Origin: Candidatus Eisenbacteria bacterium
Lineage (GTDB): Bacteria; Eisenbacteria; RBG-16-71-46; SZUA-252
Reading direction: 5' to 3'
Assembly (NCBI GenBank): GCA_005893275.1
Contig: VBOW01000068.1
Coordinates: 1 to 56,866, forward strand
DNA length: 56,866 nucleotides
Below, piece by piece: positions 42,384 to 50,588 of this stretch. The notes under the pieces are model-generated. The model did no database searches and was not told the origin of the DNA. It was given only the letters and a program-made list of their open reading frames with translations. Position numbers and translations under genes: made by a program. Position 1 is the first letter of the stretch, and the number at the start of each line of letters is the position of its first letter.

Positions 42384-43270
42384 CGCGGCCGTCCCAGGGT
42401 CCGCTCGAGCCAGGCCACGACCTCTTCCAAGATCGCCGGACCCTCGGGCTCGTTCAGAACCTCGTGAAAAAGCCCCGGGTACTCCCGGTAGGTCACCCTG
42501 CCCGGCTTCGCGGCCCGGGCCCACAGCGCGGATCCCACGCAGCTCGTCACGGGATCGGCCTGCCCCTGGATGAGCAGGGTCGGGATCGAGAGCGTCCCGG
42601 CGGCCTTGGCGAGCGAGCGGCGGATCGATTGCAGCTCCAGAAAGAGCCGCGCGCTGATCCGGAAATGGACGTACGGGTCCGCGCGGTGCGCACGGATCAC
42701 TTCCGGGTCGTGCGTGAGGAGCGACGGCGGAATTTGATTTCCCTGAGTGAACGCCGGCCACAAAAGCCCGATCAGGCGCGCGGCGTGAACCTTGAGCGCG
42801 GCCGGGCGGAGCGACAGCTCGAACGGGGGGGCCGAGAGAACGAGGGCGTCGATGGAGCCCGGGTTCCGGAGGGCCCAATCGAGCGCGACGAGCGCGCCCA
42901 TGCTGTGCGCCAAGAGCGCCCAGCGCCGCTCGCCTTCCTGTTCGCGGAGCATTTCCATCCAGCGCGTGACCGCCACCCGGTAATCGTCCCAGGAGCGGAG
43001 GTGTCCGCGTTTTCCCTCCGATCGCCCGTGGCCCGGCAGATCGAGCGCGCAGGCCGCAAATCCACGCGCCGCGAGCGTCCGGCCGACCCGCTCCCAGCGC
43101 CCCGAATGGTCGCCCAGGCCGTGGATGATCCCAACCGCGGGGGCCGAAGCGTCGTCTCCCCACGCGCGCGCGAAGAGCTGACCCCCGGGCACCTCGAACC
43201 ATGTGTCACGGGACGTTGTTTCGAGCAAATCCCCTCCACGGTACCGGCGCGTGTCGGCGCACGGTCCCAC
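42329..43270 (-). CDS. Alpha/beta hydrolase, monoacylglycerol-lipase-like
   Basis: 313 residues from GTG 43270; the exact start is uncertain because the first 25 residues are not conserved-looking. The pattern VGIIHGLGDHSGRWERVGR, the nucleophile elbow AHSMGAL (Ser near 121), and HEVLNEPEGPAILEEV with the catalytic His match the Hydrolase_4/monoglyceride lipase group. It would release glycerol from monoacylglycerol, which fits the neighbouring glpD-glpK, but related enzymes have other esters as substrates. Confidence 0.85.
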   Translation of the reverse strand: MGPCADTRRYRGGDLLETTSRDTWFEVPGGQLFARAWGDDASAPAVGIIHGLGDHSGRWERVGRTLAARGFAACALDLPGHGRSEGKRGHLRSWDDYRVAVTRWMEMLREQEGERRWALLAHSMGALVALDWALRNPGSIDALVLSAPPFELSLRPAALKVHAARLIGLLWPAFTQGNQIPPSLLTHDPEVIRAHRADPYVHFRISARLFLELQSIRRSLAKAAGTLSIPTLLIQGQADPVTSCVGSALWARAAKPGRVTYREYPGLFHEVLNEPEGPAILEEVVAWLERTLGRPRHGEPAPSNTPTASFHPR

Positions 43271-43331
43271 AATACAGGAATCCTCCGGGGGCGGCGAGAA
43301 TCCGGACCCCGGCGCCCGAATCTAATGTGGC

Positions 43332-44321
43332 ATGGCCACCCAGGACGATACCCGCACTCTGGACGCCTACTCGCACGCCGTGGTCAAGGCGGTGGAGCGC
43401 GTCAGCCCGTCGGTCGTGAACATCGAGACGAGGCGCGCGGCGTCTCAAGGGCAGCCGGTCCGGGACCCGCGCGGGCTCGGCGGCAGCGCCTCCGGTTTCA
43501 TCTTCACTCCCGACGGCTTCATCCTCACGAATAGCCACGTCGTCCACGGCGCGGAATCCATCCACGTGACGCGCGCCGACGGACAGGCGCGCGAAGCCCA
43601 GCTCGTCGGCGACGATCCTGAAACGGACCTCGCGGTCGTGCGGATCGGGCCCGACTCGCTCGTTCCTGCCTCGCTCGGCGATTCCGGGGCCGTGCGCGTC
43701 GGCCAGGTCGCGATCGCGATCGGGAACCCGTACGGATTCCAGACCACCGTGACCACGGGGGTTGTGAGCGCATTGGGACGATCGCTGCGCGCGCAATCCG
43801 GACGCCTGATCGACAACATCATCCAGACCGACGCGGCGCTGAACCCGGGAAACTCGGGCGGCCCGCTCGTCGACTCGCGCGGCGAGGTAATCGGCGTGAA
43901 CACCGCTGTGATCATGCCGGCCCAGGGGCTTTGCTTCGCAATCGGGATCAACACCGCGAAGTTCGTGGCGGCCCGCCTCATCCGCGACGGCAAGGTCACG
44001 CGGAGCTACATCGGGGTCGGCGGGCAGACCGTCCAGGTGGCGCGCCGGGTGGCGCGTTTTCATCAACTTTCCGTGGGGAGCGGAGTTTTGGTACTCTCTA
44101 TTGAGGCGGGCGGGCCCGCCGAGCGAGCCGGCGTGCGGCTGGGCGACATCATCGTCGGCTTCAACAGCCAGCCCGTCAGGGGAATCGACGATCTGCAGCA
44201 GATGCTCACCGAGCAACAGGTGGGCGTCCCGTCGCAAATAATGGTTCTCAGGCGGACCGAGAAGCTCGACCTCGAGGTTCGGCCTGGAGTCTCCCCGAGC
44301 GGCACGGTCGCCAAGGGCTAG
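43332..44321 (+). CDS. HtrA-like S1C serine protease with one PDZ domain
   Basis: 329 residues. The trypsin-like triad is His69 (TNSHVVHG), Asp99 (DPETDLAVVRI) and Ser175 (NPGNSGGPLV). One PDZ domain follows (about 235-320, AGGPAERAGVRLGDIIVGFNSQPV). There is no signal peptide or N-terminal membrane helix from ATG 43332, so the protein seems cytoplasmic, unlike typical DegP/DegS. An upstream start is not evident. It is divergent from the hydrolase gene and is followed by a hairpin with a T6 run. Confidence 0.9.
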   Translation: MATQDDTRTLDAYSHAVVKAVERVSPSVVNIETRRAASQGQPVRDPRGLGGSASGFIFTPDGFILTNSHVVHGAESIHVTRADGQAREAQLVGDDPETDLAVVRIGPDSLVPASLGDSGAVRVGQVAIAIGNPYGFQTTVTTGVVSALGRSLRAQSGRLIDNIIQTDAALNPGNSGGPLVDSRGEVIGVNTAVIMPAQGLCFAIGINTAKFVAARLIRDGKVTRSYIGVGGQTVQVARRVARFHQLSVGSGVLVLSIEAGGPAERAGVRLGDIIVGFNSQPVRGIDDLQQMLTEQQVGVPSQIMVLRRTEKLDLEVRPGVSPSGTVAKG

Positions 44322-44327
44322 AGCCGG

Positions 44328-44352
44328 CCGGCATCGCTGCCGCTGGTTTTTT
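44328..44352 (+). terminator. Weak intrinsic terminator after the protease gene
   Basis: A 5-bp stem CCGGC/GCTGG (one G-U pair) with a 9-base loop is followed by six Ts. Its stem is short, so termination may be partial. Confidence 0.45.
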
Positions 44353-44418
44353 GTCTCGCCGAATTTTCGCTTCACCCGTGCGCAAGACCATGAAGAGATA
44401 GGGAGGCCTGATCGCGTC

Positions 44419-46044
44419 ATGTCTCGTTCGGAACGAATCGCCGCGCGGCGTCGGCTCTGTTGGCCCGCGCTGACGCTTCTCTTCGCGCTCGCGCCGCACC
44501 CCGCGGGCGCGGCCGTCCTTCTCGAAACCAATCCCGACAGCACCCTCACGGTCACCATTCAAAAGATCGAAGGCGCCCCGATCTCGCTCGACGAAGCCTT
44601 GCGCCTCGCGTTGATCCAAGCCACGAGGGTCCGCGAGGCGGAAGCCGCGATGCGAGCCGCGCGCGGGGCGCTCCGGCACGAGAGCGGCGCCTTCGATCCG
44701 GAGCTTTTTCTCGACGCGAATCGCACCGGAGTCGAGCAACCGACCGCGTCCCCGTTTTCAGGGGGCGCGCCTCTGCCTTCCGGGGCGACGCTCGTCAAGA
44801 CGACCCAGACCCAGGCCTCGACCGGGGCTCGGGTCACGCTGCCGACCGGCACCGAGCTATCGGCCTCGCTCCTGACGACGAAGCGTGAGACCAACTCCAC
44901 GTTCTCTCTGCTCGAGCCGCAGTACGATACCGACGGCGTGCTGAGCGTGAAGCAGCCCCTCCTGAAGGGATTCGGACCGGGTACCTGGGGAGATCGCTCC
45001 GCGGCGGCCCGCGAGTTCGAAGCGGCCCGCGCGCGTTACGAAGATGCGGTTCTGGACGTGCGCGCTCAGGTGGAGCGCGCGTACTGGGATCTCTACGCGG
45101 CCGTACGCGACTACGGGGTCCAGCAGATCATCCGCGGCCGGGCCAAGGCTCTCCTCGACGAGACGGAGCTTCGGGCGGGGACGGGGCTCGTGGGGCCGGG
45201 CGCTGTCGCGAACGCACGGGTCTTCCTCGCGCAGCAGGAACAGGCGGTGCTCGATGGCGAGGAAACGCTCGACCAGGTCTCCGACCGGGTCGCGACCCTG
45301 ATCGGCAGGCGCCCCGAGGCGGGCGCCGCGCGATTCAAACCCACCAACGAGCCGCCCCGGGAGTTCAACGTGGAGCCCGAGGAATCGCTCGTCGCGCGCG
45401 TCTTGCGCGACAGCCGGGAGCTCCAGAGCGCCGAGCGGGAGCTGGCCGCGGCGCGCGCGCGCACCTCGAGCGCATGGTGGAACAAGCTGCCGGCGCTCGA
45501 TCTGAGAGGCTCGATGGGGGGGAAGGGGCTCTCGGGAACCGGGCGGGATTTCACCAACCCGTTCACGGGCCAACCCGACCGGATCAATCTCGACGGCGGG
45601 TTCGCCGACACGTGGAGCCAGGTCCGGAAGCGCGAATTCCCCACGTGGAGCGCGGGGCTATCGCTCAGCATTCCGATCGGCTTCCGGTCGGGGGCGGGGG
45701 ACCACCAGCGCCTGCGGGCCGAGGCGGATCAGGCAGAGCAGCAGATGATCGCGATGAGGCGCTCGCTCGAAGAACGGGTGCGTGCGGGCTATCGCGAGCT
45801 GGTCCACGCGTCGAAACGGAGGGAGGCGGCGCAAACCGGCGTCAACGCCTCACTCGAGCAGGTGCGTATCGGGATCGTCCAGTACCGCAACGGAAAAACG
45901 ACCGCCTTCGAGCTGACGCGCGTTGCCGCGGATCTGGCCACGGCGCAACAGCGGCTATCCCAGGCCCTCGTGCGGACCGCCAAGGCGGTTGCCGATTTGA
46001 AGCGTCTGACGTCGGAAGGGCTGTCTCCGACAAAAACCCAATGA
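44419..46044 (+). CDS. TolC-family outer-membrane efflux protein
   Basis: 541 residues. A signal peptide (about residues 12-33, LTLLFALAPHPAGA) is followed by two TolC-type helical repeats: SLDEALRLALIQATRVREAEAAMRA-like helices with strands (ASTGARVTLPTGTELSASL) and, in the second half, LVARVLRDSRELQSAEREL and RVRAGYRELVHASKRREAAQ. The end KTTAFELTRVAADLATAQQRLSQAL is characteristic. It forms the outer-membrane channel of the efflux complex. Its stop overlaps an ATG in the adaptor frame. Confidence 0.92.
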   Translation: MSRSERIAARRRLCWPALTLLFALAPHPAGAAVLLETNPDSTLTVTIQKIEGAPISLDEALRLALIQATRVREAEAAMRAARGALRHESGAFDPELFLDANRTGVEQPTASPFSGGAPLPSGATLVKTTQTQASTGARVTLPTGTELSASLLTTKRETNSTFSLLEPQYDTDGVLSVKQPLLKGFGPGTWGDRSAAAREFEAARARYEDAVLDVRAQVERAYWDLYAAVRDYGVQQIIRGRAKALLDETELRAGTGLVGPGAVANARVFLAQQEQAVLDGEETLDQVSDRVATLIGRRPEAGAARFKPTNEPPREFNVEPEESLVARVLRDSRELQSAERELAAARARTSSAWWNKLPALDLRGSMGGKGLSGTGRDFTNPFTGQPDRINLDGGFADTWSQVRKREFPTWSAGLSLSIPIGFRSGAGDHQRLRAEADQAEQQMIAMRRSLEERVRAGYRELVHASKRREAAQTGVNASLEQVRIGIVQYRNGKTTAFELTRVAADLATAQQRLSQALVRTAKAVADLKRLTSEGLSPTKTQ

Positions 46045-46058
46045 GGGAGACTGAATCC

Positions 46059-47156
46059 ATGATTGCCCCATCAACCGTCACGGCCCGGCTCGGGCGCTGG
46101 GCTCGACCGGCGGCTTTGATCCTCTTCATCAGCGTCGCAGGCTGCGCCGGAGGCGGAGGCGCGGGCGGCTTTCGGCCGCCGCCCATGCCGGTGGAGACAG
46201 CTTCGGTCATCCAGGAGCCCGTTGCGGATCGATTCGAGGCGGTCGGCACCATCGAAGCCGCGGACGCGATCACGGCCGTTTCGGAAATCGACGGCCTGGT
46301 CGTCGACCTTCCCTTCCGCGAAGGAAGCACCGTGGAACGCGGCGGGATCATCGCCCAGTTGGACGACGCCGAGCTGCGCGCCGAGGTCGAGCGCACGGAG
46401 GCGCTTCGCGACCAGGCCCTAAACACCTACAATCGGGTGGAGGCCGTCGTGAACCAGGGCGCCGGCGCCCAGCAAGATCTGGACGACGCCGCGGCGGCCC
46501 TCAAGGTGGCCGAAGCGAATCTCGCCCTCGCCAAGGCGCGGCTTTCGAAGACGAGGATCGTCGCCCCCTTCGCGGGAATCCTGGGCGCGCGCCGGGTGAG
46601 TCCGGGGGCGTTCATCCGCGCGGGCCAGGCGATCACCGACTTGGCGAAGCTCGACGAGCTGCGCGTGAATTTCTCGGCCCCGGAGCGATACGTTCCGCTG
46701 CTCCGGCGTGGGGCGGAAGTCAGGATATCGACGACCGCCTATCCCGGATACGAGCTCAAGGGCCGCGTCGACGTGGTCGAGCCCGTGCTCGATCCCGGCA
46801 CGAGGAGCGCGCGCATCGTCGCGCGCCTGCGCAATCCGGGGGGCAGATTCCGGCCGGGCATGTCGGCCAACGTCTCGGCGGTGCTGGGTCAGCGCCCCAA
46901 GGCGCTCACGATCCCGAGCGAGGCGGTATTCGCGGAAGGGGACCAATCGTTCGCGTACGTCGTGAAGCCGGATAGCACCGTGACCCGCAGCGCGCTCACG
47001 CTGGGGACGCGGCTTTCCGACGCCGTCGAGGTGGTGAAGGGCCTGGAGCCCGGCATGATGGTCGTCCGCACCGGGCACCAGAAGCTCTTCGAAGGAGCGA
47101 AGGTGATCCCCGTCTCGAGCCGGCCCGGCGGTGAGAGCGGAGGAGTGGCTCAATGA
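46059..47156 (+). CDS. RND efflux periplasmic adaptor (membrane fusion) lipoprotein
   Basis: 365 residues from ATG 46059, with GAGGGAGA upstream; an earlier in-frame ATG at 46041 overlaps the TolC stop and adds six residues. The lipobox FISVAGC (Cys near residue 29) predicts a lipoprotein. The adaptor layout is complete: barrel-sandwich hybrid (SEIDGLVVDLPFREGSTV), hairpin (VEAVVNQGAGAQQDLDDAAA), ARLSKTRIVAPFAGILG, and a beta barrel (FRPGMSANVSAVLGQRPKAL). It bridges the RND pump and the TolC channel. Confidence 0.92.
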   Translation: MIAPSTVTARLGRWARPAALILFISVAGCAGGGGAGGFRPPPMPVETASVIQEPVADRFEAVGTIEAADAITAVSEIDGLVVDLPFREGSTVERGGIIAQLDDAELRAEVERTEALRDQALNTYNRVEAVVNQGAGAQQDLDDAAAALKVAEANLALAKARLSKTRIVAPFAGILGARRVSPGAFIRAGQAITDLAKLDELRVNFSAPERYVPLLRRGAEVRISTTAYPGYELKGRVDVVEPVLDPGTRSARIVARLRNPGGRFRPGMSANVSAVLGQRPKALTIPSEAVFAEGDQSFAYVVKPDSTVTRSALTLGTRLSDAVEVVKGLEPGMMVVRTGHQKLFEGAKVIPVSSRPGGESGGVAQ

Positions 47157-50100
47157 AGCTCAGCGAAGTCTCCATACGGCGCCCCGTCTTTGCGACGGTG
47201 ATGAGCCTCGCGATCATCCTGTTCGGGGTGATTTCGTTCACGCGGCTCCCGGTACGCGAGTACCCGGACATCGACCCGCCGATCGTCTCGATCACGACGT
47301 TTTATCGCGGCGCGAGCCCGAACGTGGTCGAGACCGAGGTCACCGATGTTCTGGAAGAGCAGCTCGCGACGCTCGAGGGGGTGAAGACGATCCAATCCTC
47401 GAGCCTCGAGCAGGGCTCCAGCATCACCGTCGAATTCGAGCTGAGCCGAAACGTGGAGCAGGCTGCGAACGACGTGCGTGACAAGGTTGCGCGCGTGCGG
47501 GGCCAGCTCCCGAGGGAAGCGGACGACCCGATCGTCGCCAAGGTGGACGTGAACGCCCAGCCGATCGTGTGGCTCGCCCTTTCCAGCACGAGCCACAACG
47601 GTCTGGAGCTGACCGAGACCGCCGAGCTGGTCCTCAAAGATCGCCTCCAGCATGTTCCGGGAGTCGGATCGATCTTCATCGGCGGCGGGCGGCGCTACGC
47701 GATGCGCGTCTGGCTTGATCCGCTGCGGATGGCGAGCCGCGGAATTACCACGCAGGACGTGGAGCGCGCCATCCGGGAGGAAAACGCCGAAATCCCGGGG
47801 GGCCGGGTCGAGGGGAAAGGACGCGAGTTCGCGGTCCGGACGCGCGGGGAGCTGACCAAACCCGACGAGTTCGCGTCGCTCGTCGTCTCCCAGTCGGGCA
47901 ACGACGTCGTTCGCCTCGGAGACGTAGCGAGGGTCGAAGTCGGTCCCGAGGACGAGCGGACCGCGGTCCGCTGGAACGGGCAGCAGGCGGTCGGGCTCGG
48001 AATCATCAAGCAATCCAAGGCGAGCACGCTGGATGTGGCGTCCGGAGTCCGGAAGATCTTGCCCGAGCTGAGGCAGTTGATTCCGCCCGGGATGATCCTC
48101 GACGTCGCCTACGATTCATCGAGCTTCATCCAGGATTCGATCAACGAGGTCTCGCATACGATCCTCATCGCGATGTGTCTCGTGGTGCTCGTGATCATCG
48201 TCTTCCTCAAGAGCTTCCGCGCCACGTTCATACCCGCGGTCGCGATCCCGATCTCGATTGTCGGCGCCCTGGCGGTGGCCTACTTCCTCGGATTCACCAT
48301 CAACATCCTGACGCTCCTCTCGCTGGTTTTGGCGATCGGCCTCGTGGTGGACGACGCAATCGTCATGCTGGAGAACGTGTATCGCCATCTGGAAATGGGA
48401 AAAACCCGCAGGCAAGCGGCCCTCGATGGGTCGAAGGAGATCGGGTTCGCGATCATGGCGACGACGATCTCGCTCGTCGCGGTCTTCGTGCCGGTCGCTT
48501 TCCTCCAGGGGACGGTGGGACGGCTCTTCAACGAGTTTGGGATCACGCTGGCGGTCGCCGTGCTGATCTCCGGATTCGTCGCGCTCTCGCTCACGCCGAT
48601 GCTCACCTCGCGGATGCTCAAGCCGCTCCACGGCGGATCCGACACGTGGGCGTCGCGGACCTTCGACGCCTTCTTTGACTGGTTGAACCGGTTCTACGAT
48701 CGCGTGCTTCGTGGCGCCCTGCGTCACCGGGGGCGCGTGTTCGGTGTGGCGGCGCTCCTCGTCTTGATCGCGGGGGCCGCCTTCTTCTTCATGAGGCGCG
48801 AGCTGGTTCCGACCGAAGACCGCGGGATCGCATTCGGAATCGTGATCGCGCCCGAAGGCTCGACCCTTCTCTACACGGATCGCTACATGCGCCAGATCGA
48901 GTCGATTCTGCTCCGGCTTCCCGAGCGGAGGGGGCTGTTCACCGCCACCGGTTTGGGATTCGGGGGACCGGGCCAGGTGACCAACGGGTTCATTTTCGTG
49001 AATCTGAAGCCCCGGCATGAGCGGCACAAATCGCAGCAGCAGATCGTCCAGGAGCTTTTCCCGCAGCTCTTCTCGATACCGGGTGTCTTGGCGTTCGTGA
49101 TCAACCCGCCTAGCCTCGGCGGAAGGTTCTCGTCCTCCGCAGTCGAATACGTTCTCGAAGCGGATAGCTACGAGGAGCTGCGGCAGGCGACCGCGACGAT
49201 GATGGCGAAGGCTTCGCAACTCGCGATCGGGAAGCCGCCGAAGGCCTTTCCCTATCTGATCAACCTCGATTCCGACCTGAAGCTCAACAAGCCTCAGCTC
49301 GAGATCTCGATCGACCGCGACCGGGCCGCGGGGTTGGGTGTCTCGGTGACGGAAATCGGCACGACGCTCGAGACGTTGCTCGGCGGCCGCGAGGTCACCG
49401 ATTTCAAGCGCGGGTCCAAGCAGTACCACGTGATCGCGCAGGTCCCCGCCTCCGGGCGCGCGACGCCCGACGTGATCGAGGAGATCTACGTACGGGGCAA
49501 CGAGGGGCTGGTTCAGCTCGCAAATGTCGTGAAGGTGAAGGAGACCGTGGCCCCGAAGGAGCTCAACCACTACAACCGCGTCCGCTCGGCGACGATCAGC
49601 GCGAACCTGATCCCCGTTGTCTCCCTGGGACAAGCCCTGGATGACCTGGACAGGATCGCCCAGGCCGATTTGCCACCGACCGTCCGCCACGAGCTCGCCG
49701 GGCAGTCGAAGGAGTTCCGCGAATCGAGCAACAGCCTCTACTTCCTGTTTCTCCTCGCGGTGGTATTCATCTACCTCGTGCTCGCCGCCCAGTTCGAGAG
49801 CTTCATCCACCCGCTCACCATTCTCCTGTCCGTGCCGCTGGCCGTGGTCGGGGCCCTGATCTCGCTCTTCGTCTTTGGCCAGAGCATGAACATATTCTCG
49901 CAGATCGGGCTCATCATGCTCATCGGGCTCGTGACGAAAAATTCGATCCTGATTGTCGAGTACTCGAACCAGCTTCGAGCCAGGGGACGCGAGGTCACGG
50001 AGGCCGTCGTGGAGGCCGCGAAGATCCGGCTTCGTCCGATCCTCATGACCTCCTTCGCCACGGTATTCGGGATTCTGCCGATCGCGATCGGCTTCGGGGC

Positions 50101-50323
50101 CGGAGCGGAATCACGGCGTCCGCTGGGGATCGCGGTGGTAGGAGGACTTATCTTTTCGACCTTCCTCACCCTTCTCCTTGTTCCGTCCATGTACACCCTG
50201 CTGGCAAGGTTTTCCAGGGCCGAGGGAGGAGAGGCTGCGGAAAGGGCAGTCGCGACGCCCGCCCGAGAGCAGGGAGCACCCGAGCCCGAAGAGACGCTCG
50301 TCGCCGCAAGAACCTCGAAATGA
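47153..50323 (+). CDS. RND multidrug efflux permease (HAE1 type)
   Basis: 1056 residues, standard length, with about twelve membrane helices and two large periplasmic loops. The N-terminus SIRRPVFATVMSLAIILFG and the helix-4 proton-relay VVDDAIVMLENVYRH are those of AcrB/MexB-like pumps, as are GAEVTDFKRGSKQY-type docking segments. It uses proton flow to expel drugs or other hydrophobic compounds. The ATG overlaps the adaptor stop (ATGA), so the three genes TolC, adaptor and pump form one operon. No regulator lies next to it. Confidence 0.95.
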   Translation: MKLSEVSIRRPVFATVMSLAIILFGVISFTRLPVREYPDIDPPIVSITTFYRGASPNVVETEVTDVLEEQLATLEGVKTIQSSSLEQGSSITVEFELSRNVEQAANDVRDKVARVRGQLPREADDPIVAKVDVNAQPIVWLALSSTSHNGLELTETAELVLKDRLQHVPGVGSIFIGGGRRYAMRVWLDPLRMASRGITTQDVERAIREENAEIPGGRVEGKGREFAVRTRGELTKPDEFASLVVSQSGNDVVRLGDVARVEVGPEDERTAVRWNGQQAVGLGIIKQSKASTLDVASGVRKILPELRQLIPPGMILDVAYDSSSFIQDSINEVSHTILIAMCLVVLVIIVFLKSFRATFIPAVAIPISIVGALAVAYFLGFTINILTLLSLVLAIGLVVDDAIVMLENVYRHLEMGKTRRQAALDGSKEIGFAIMATTISLVAVFVPVAFLQGTVGRLFNEFGITLAVAVLISGFVALSLTPMLTSRMLKPLHGGSDTWASRTFDAFFDWLNRFYDRVLRGALRHRGRVFGVAALLVLIAGAAFFFMRRELVPTEDRGIAFGIVIAPEGSTLLYTDRYMRQIESILLRLPERRGLFTATGLGFGGPGQVTNGFIFVNLKPRHERHKSQQQIVQELFPQLFSIPGVLAFVINPPSLGGRFSSSAVEYVLEADSYEELRQATATMMAKASQLAIGKPPKAFPYLINLDSDLKLNKPQLEISIDRDRAAGLGVSVTEIGTTLETLLGGREVTDFKRGSKQYHVIAQVPASGRATPDVIEEIYVRGNEGLVQLANVVKVKETVAPKELNHYNRVRSATISANLIPVVSLGQALDDLDRIAQADLPPTVRHELAGQSKEFRESSNSLYFLFLLAVVFIYLVLAAQFESFIHPLTILLSVPLAVVGALISLFVFGQSMNIFSQIGLIMLIGLVTKNSILIVEYSNQLRARGREVTEAVVEAAKIRLRPILMTSFATVFGILPIAIGFGAGAESRRPLGIAVVGGLIFSTFLTLLLVPSMYTLLARFSRAEGGEAAERAVATPAREQGAPEPEETLVAARTSK

Positions 50324-50506
50324 AAGAGCCGCTTTAGAATTTTGCTGCGTCCGTAGCTTTACGCGAGCGAGAGCGCACGCAACGGGAGACTTGCTGGCCT
50401 CCTAGGTACACGCTTCTTTCGGCGTAATGGGTGCTCTTCTTGCACGCTCCGATGCATCTCGCATTCCAGCAACACTCAGGTAATCCCCGACCCCAAAATC
50501 AGGAAA

Positions 50507-50521
50507 TGGCACAGAATCTGC
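50507..50521 (+). promoter_or_regulatory. Sigma-54-like -24/-12 element
   Basis: TGGCACAGAATCTGC has the conserved GG and GC at the correct 10-base separation and matches TGGCAC-N5-TTGC with one mismatch. It lies 67 bases before the secreted-protein gene and is the only recognisable element in the 265-base gap 50324-50588, in which I saw no gene. No enhancer-binding regulator is nearby. Confidence 0.4.
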
Positions 50522-50588
50522 GGAGGTTCTGGGAAACCCCAATCGCCGGCGATTTAGTACATCTCAGCACCCCAGCAAAGGAAGGCTT

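Noticed and set aside
40590-43202. An 870-residue minus-strand open frame
   Set aside because: Low-complexity Arg/Pro/Ala shadow across glpD, glpK and the hydrolase gene.
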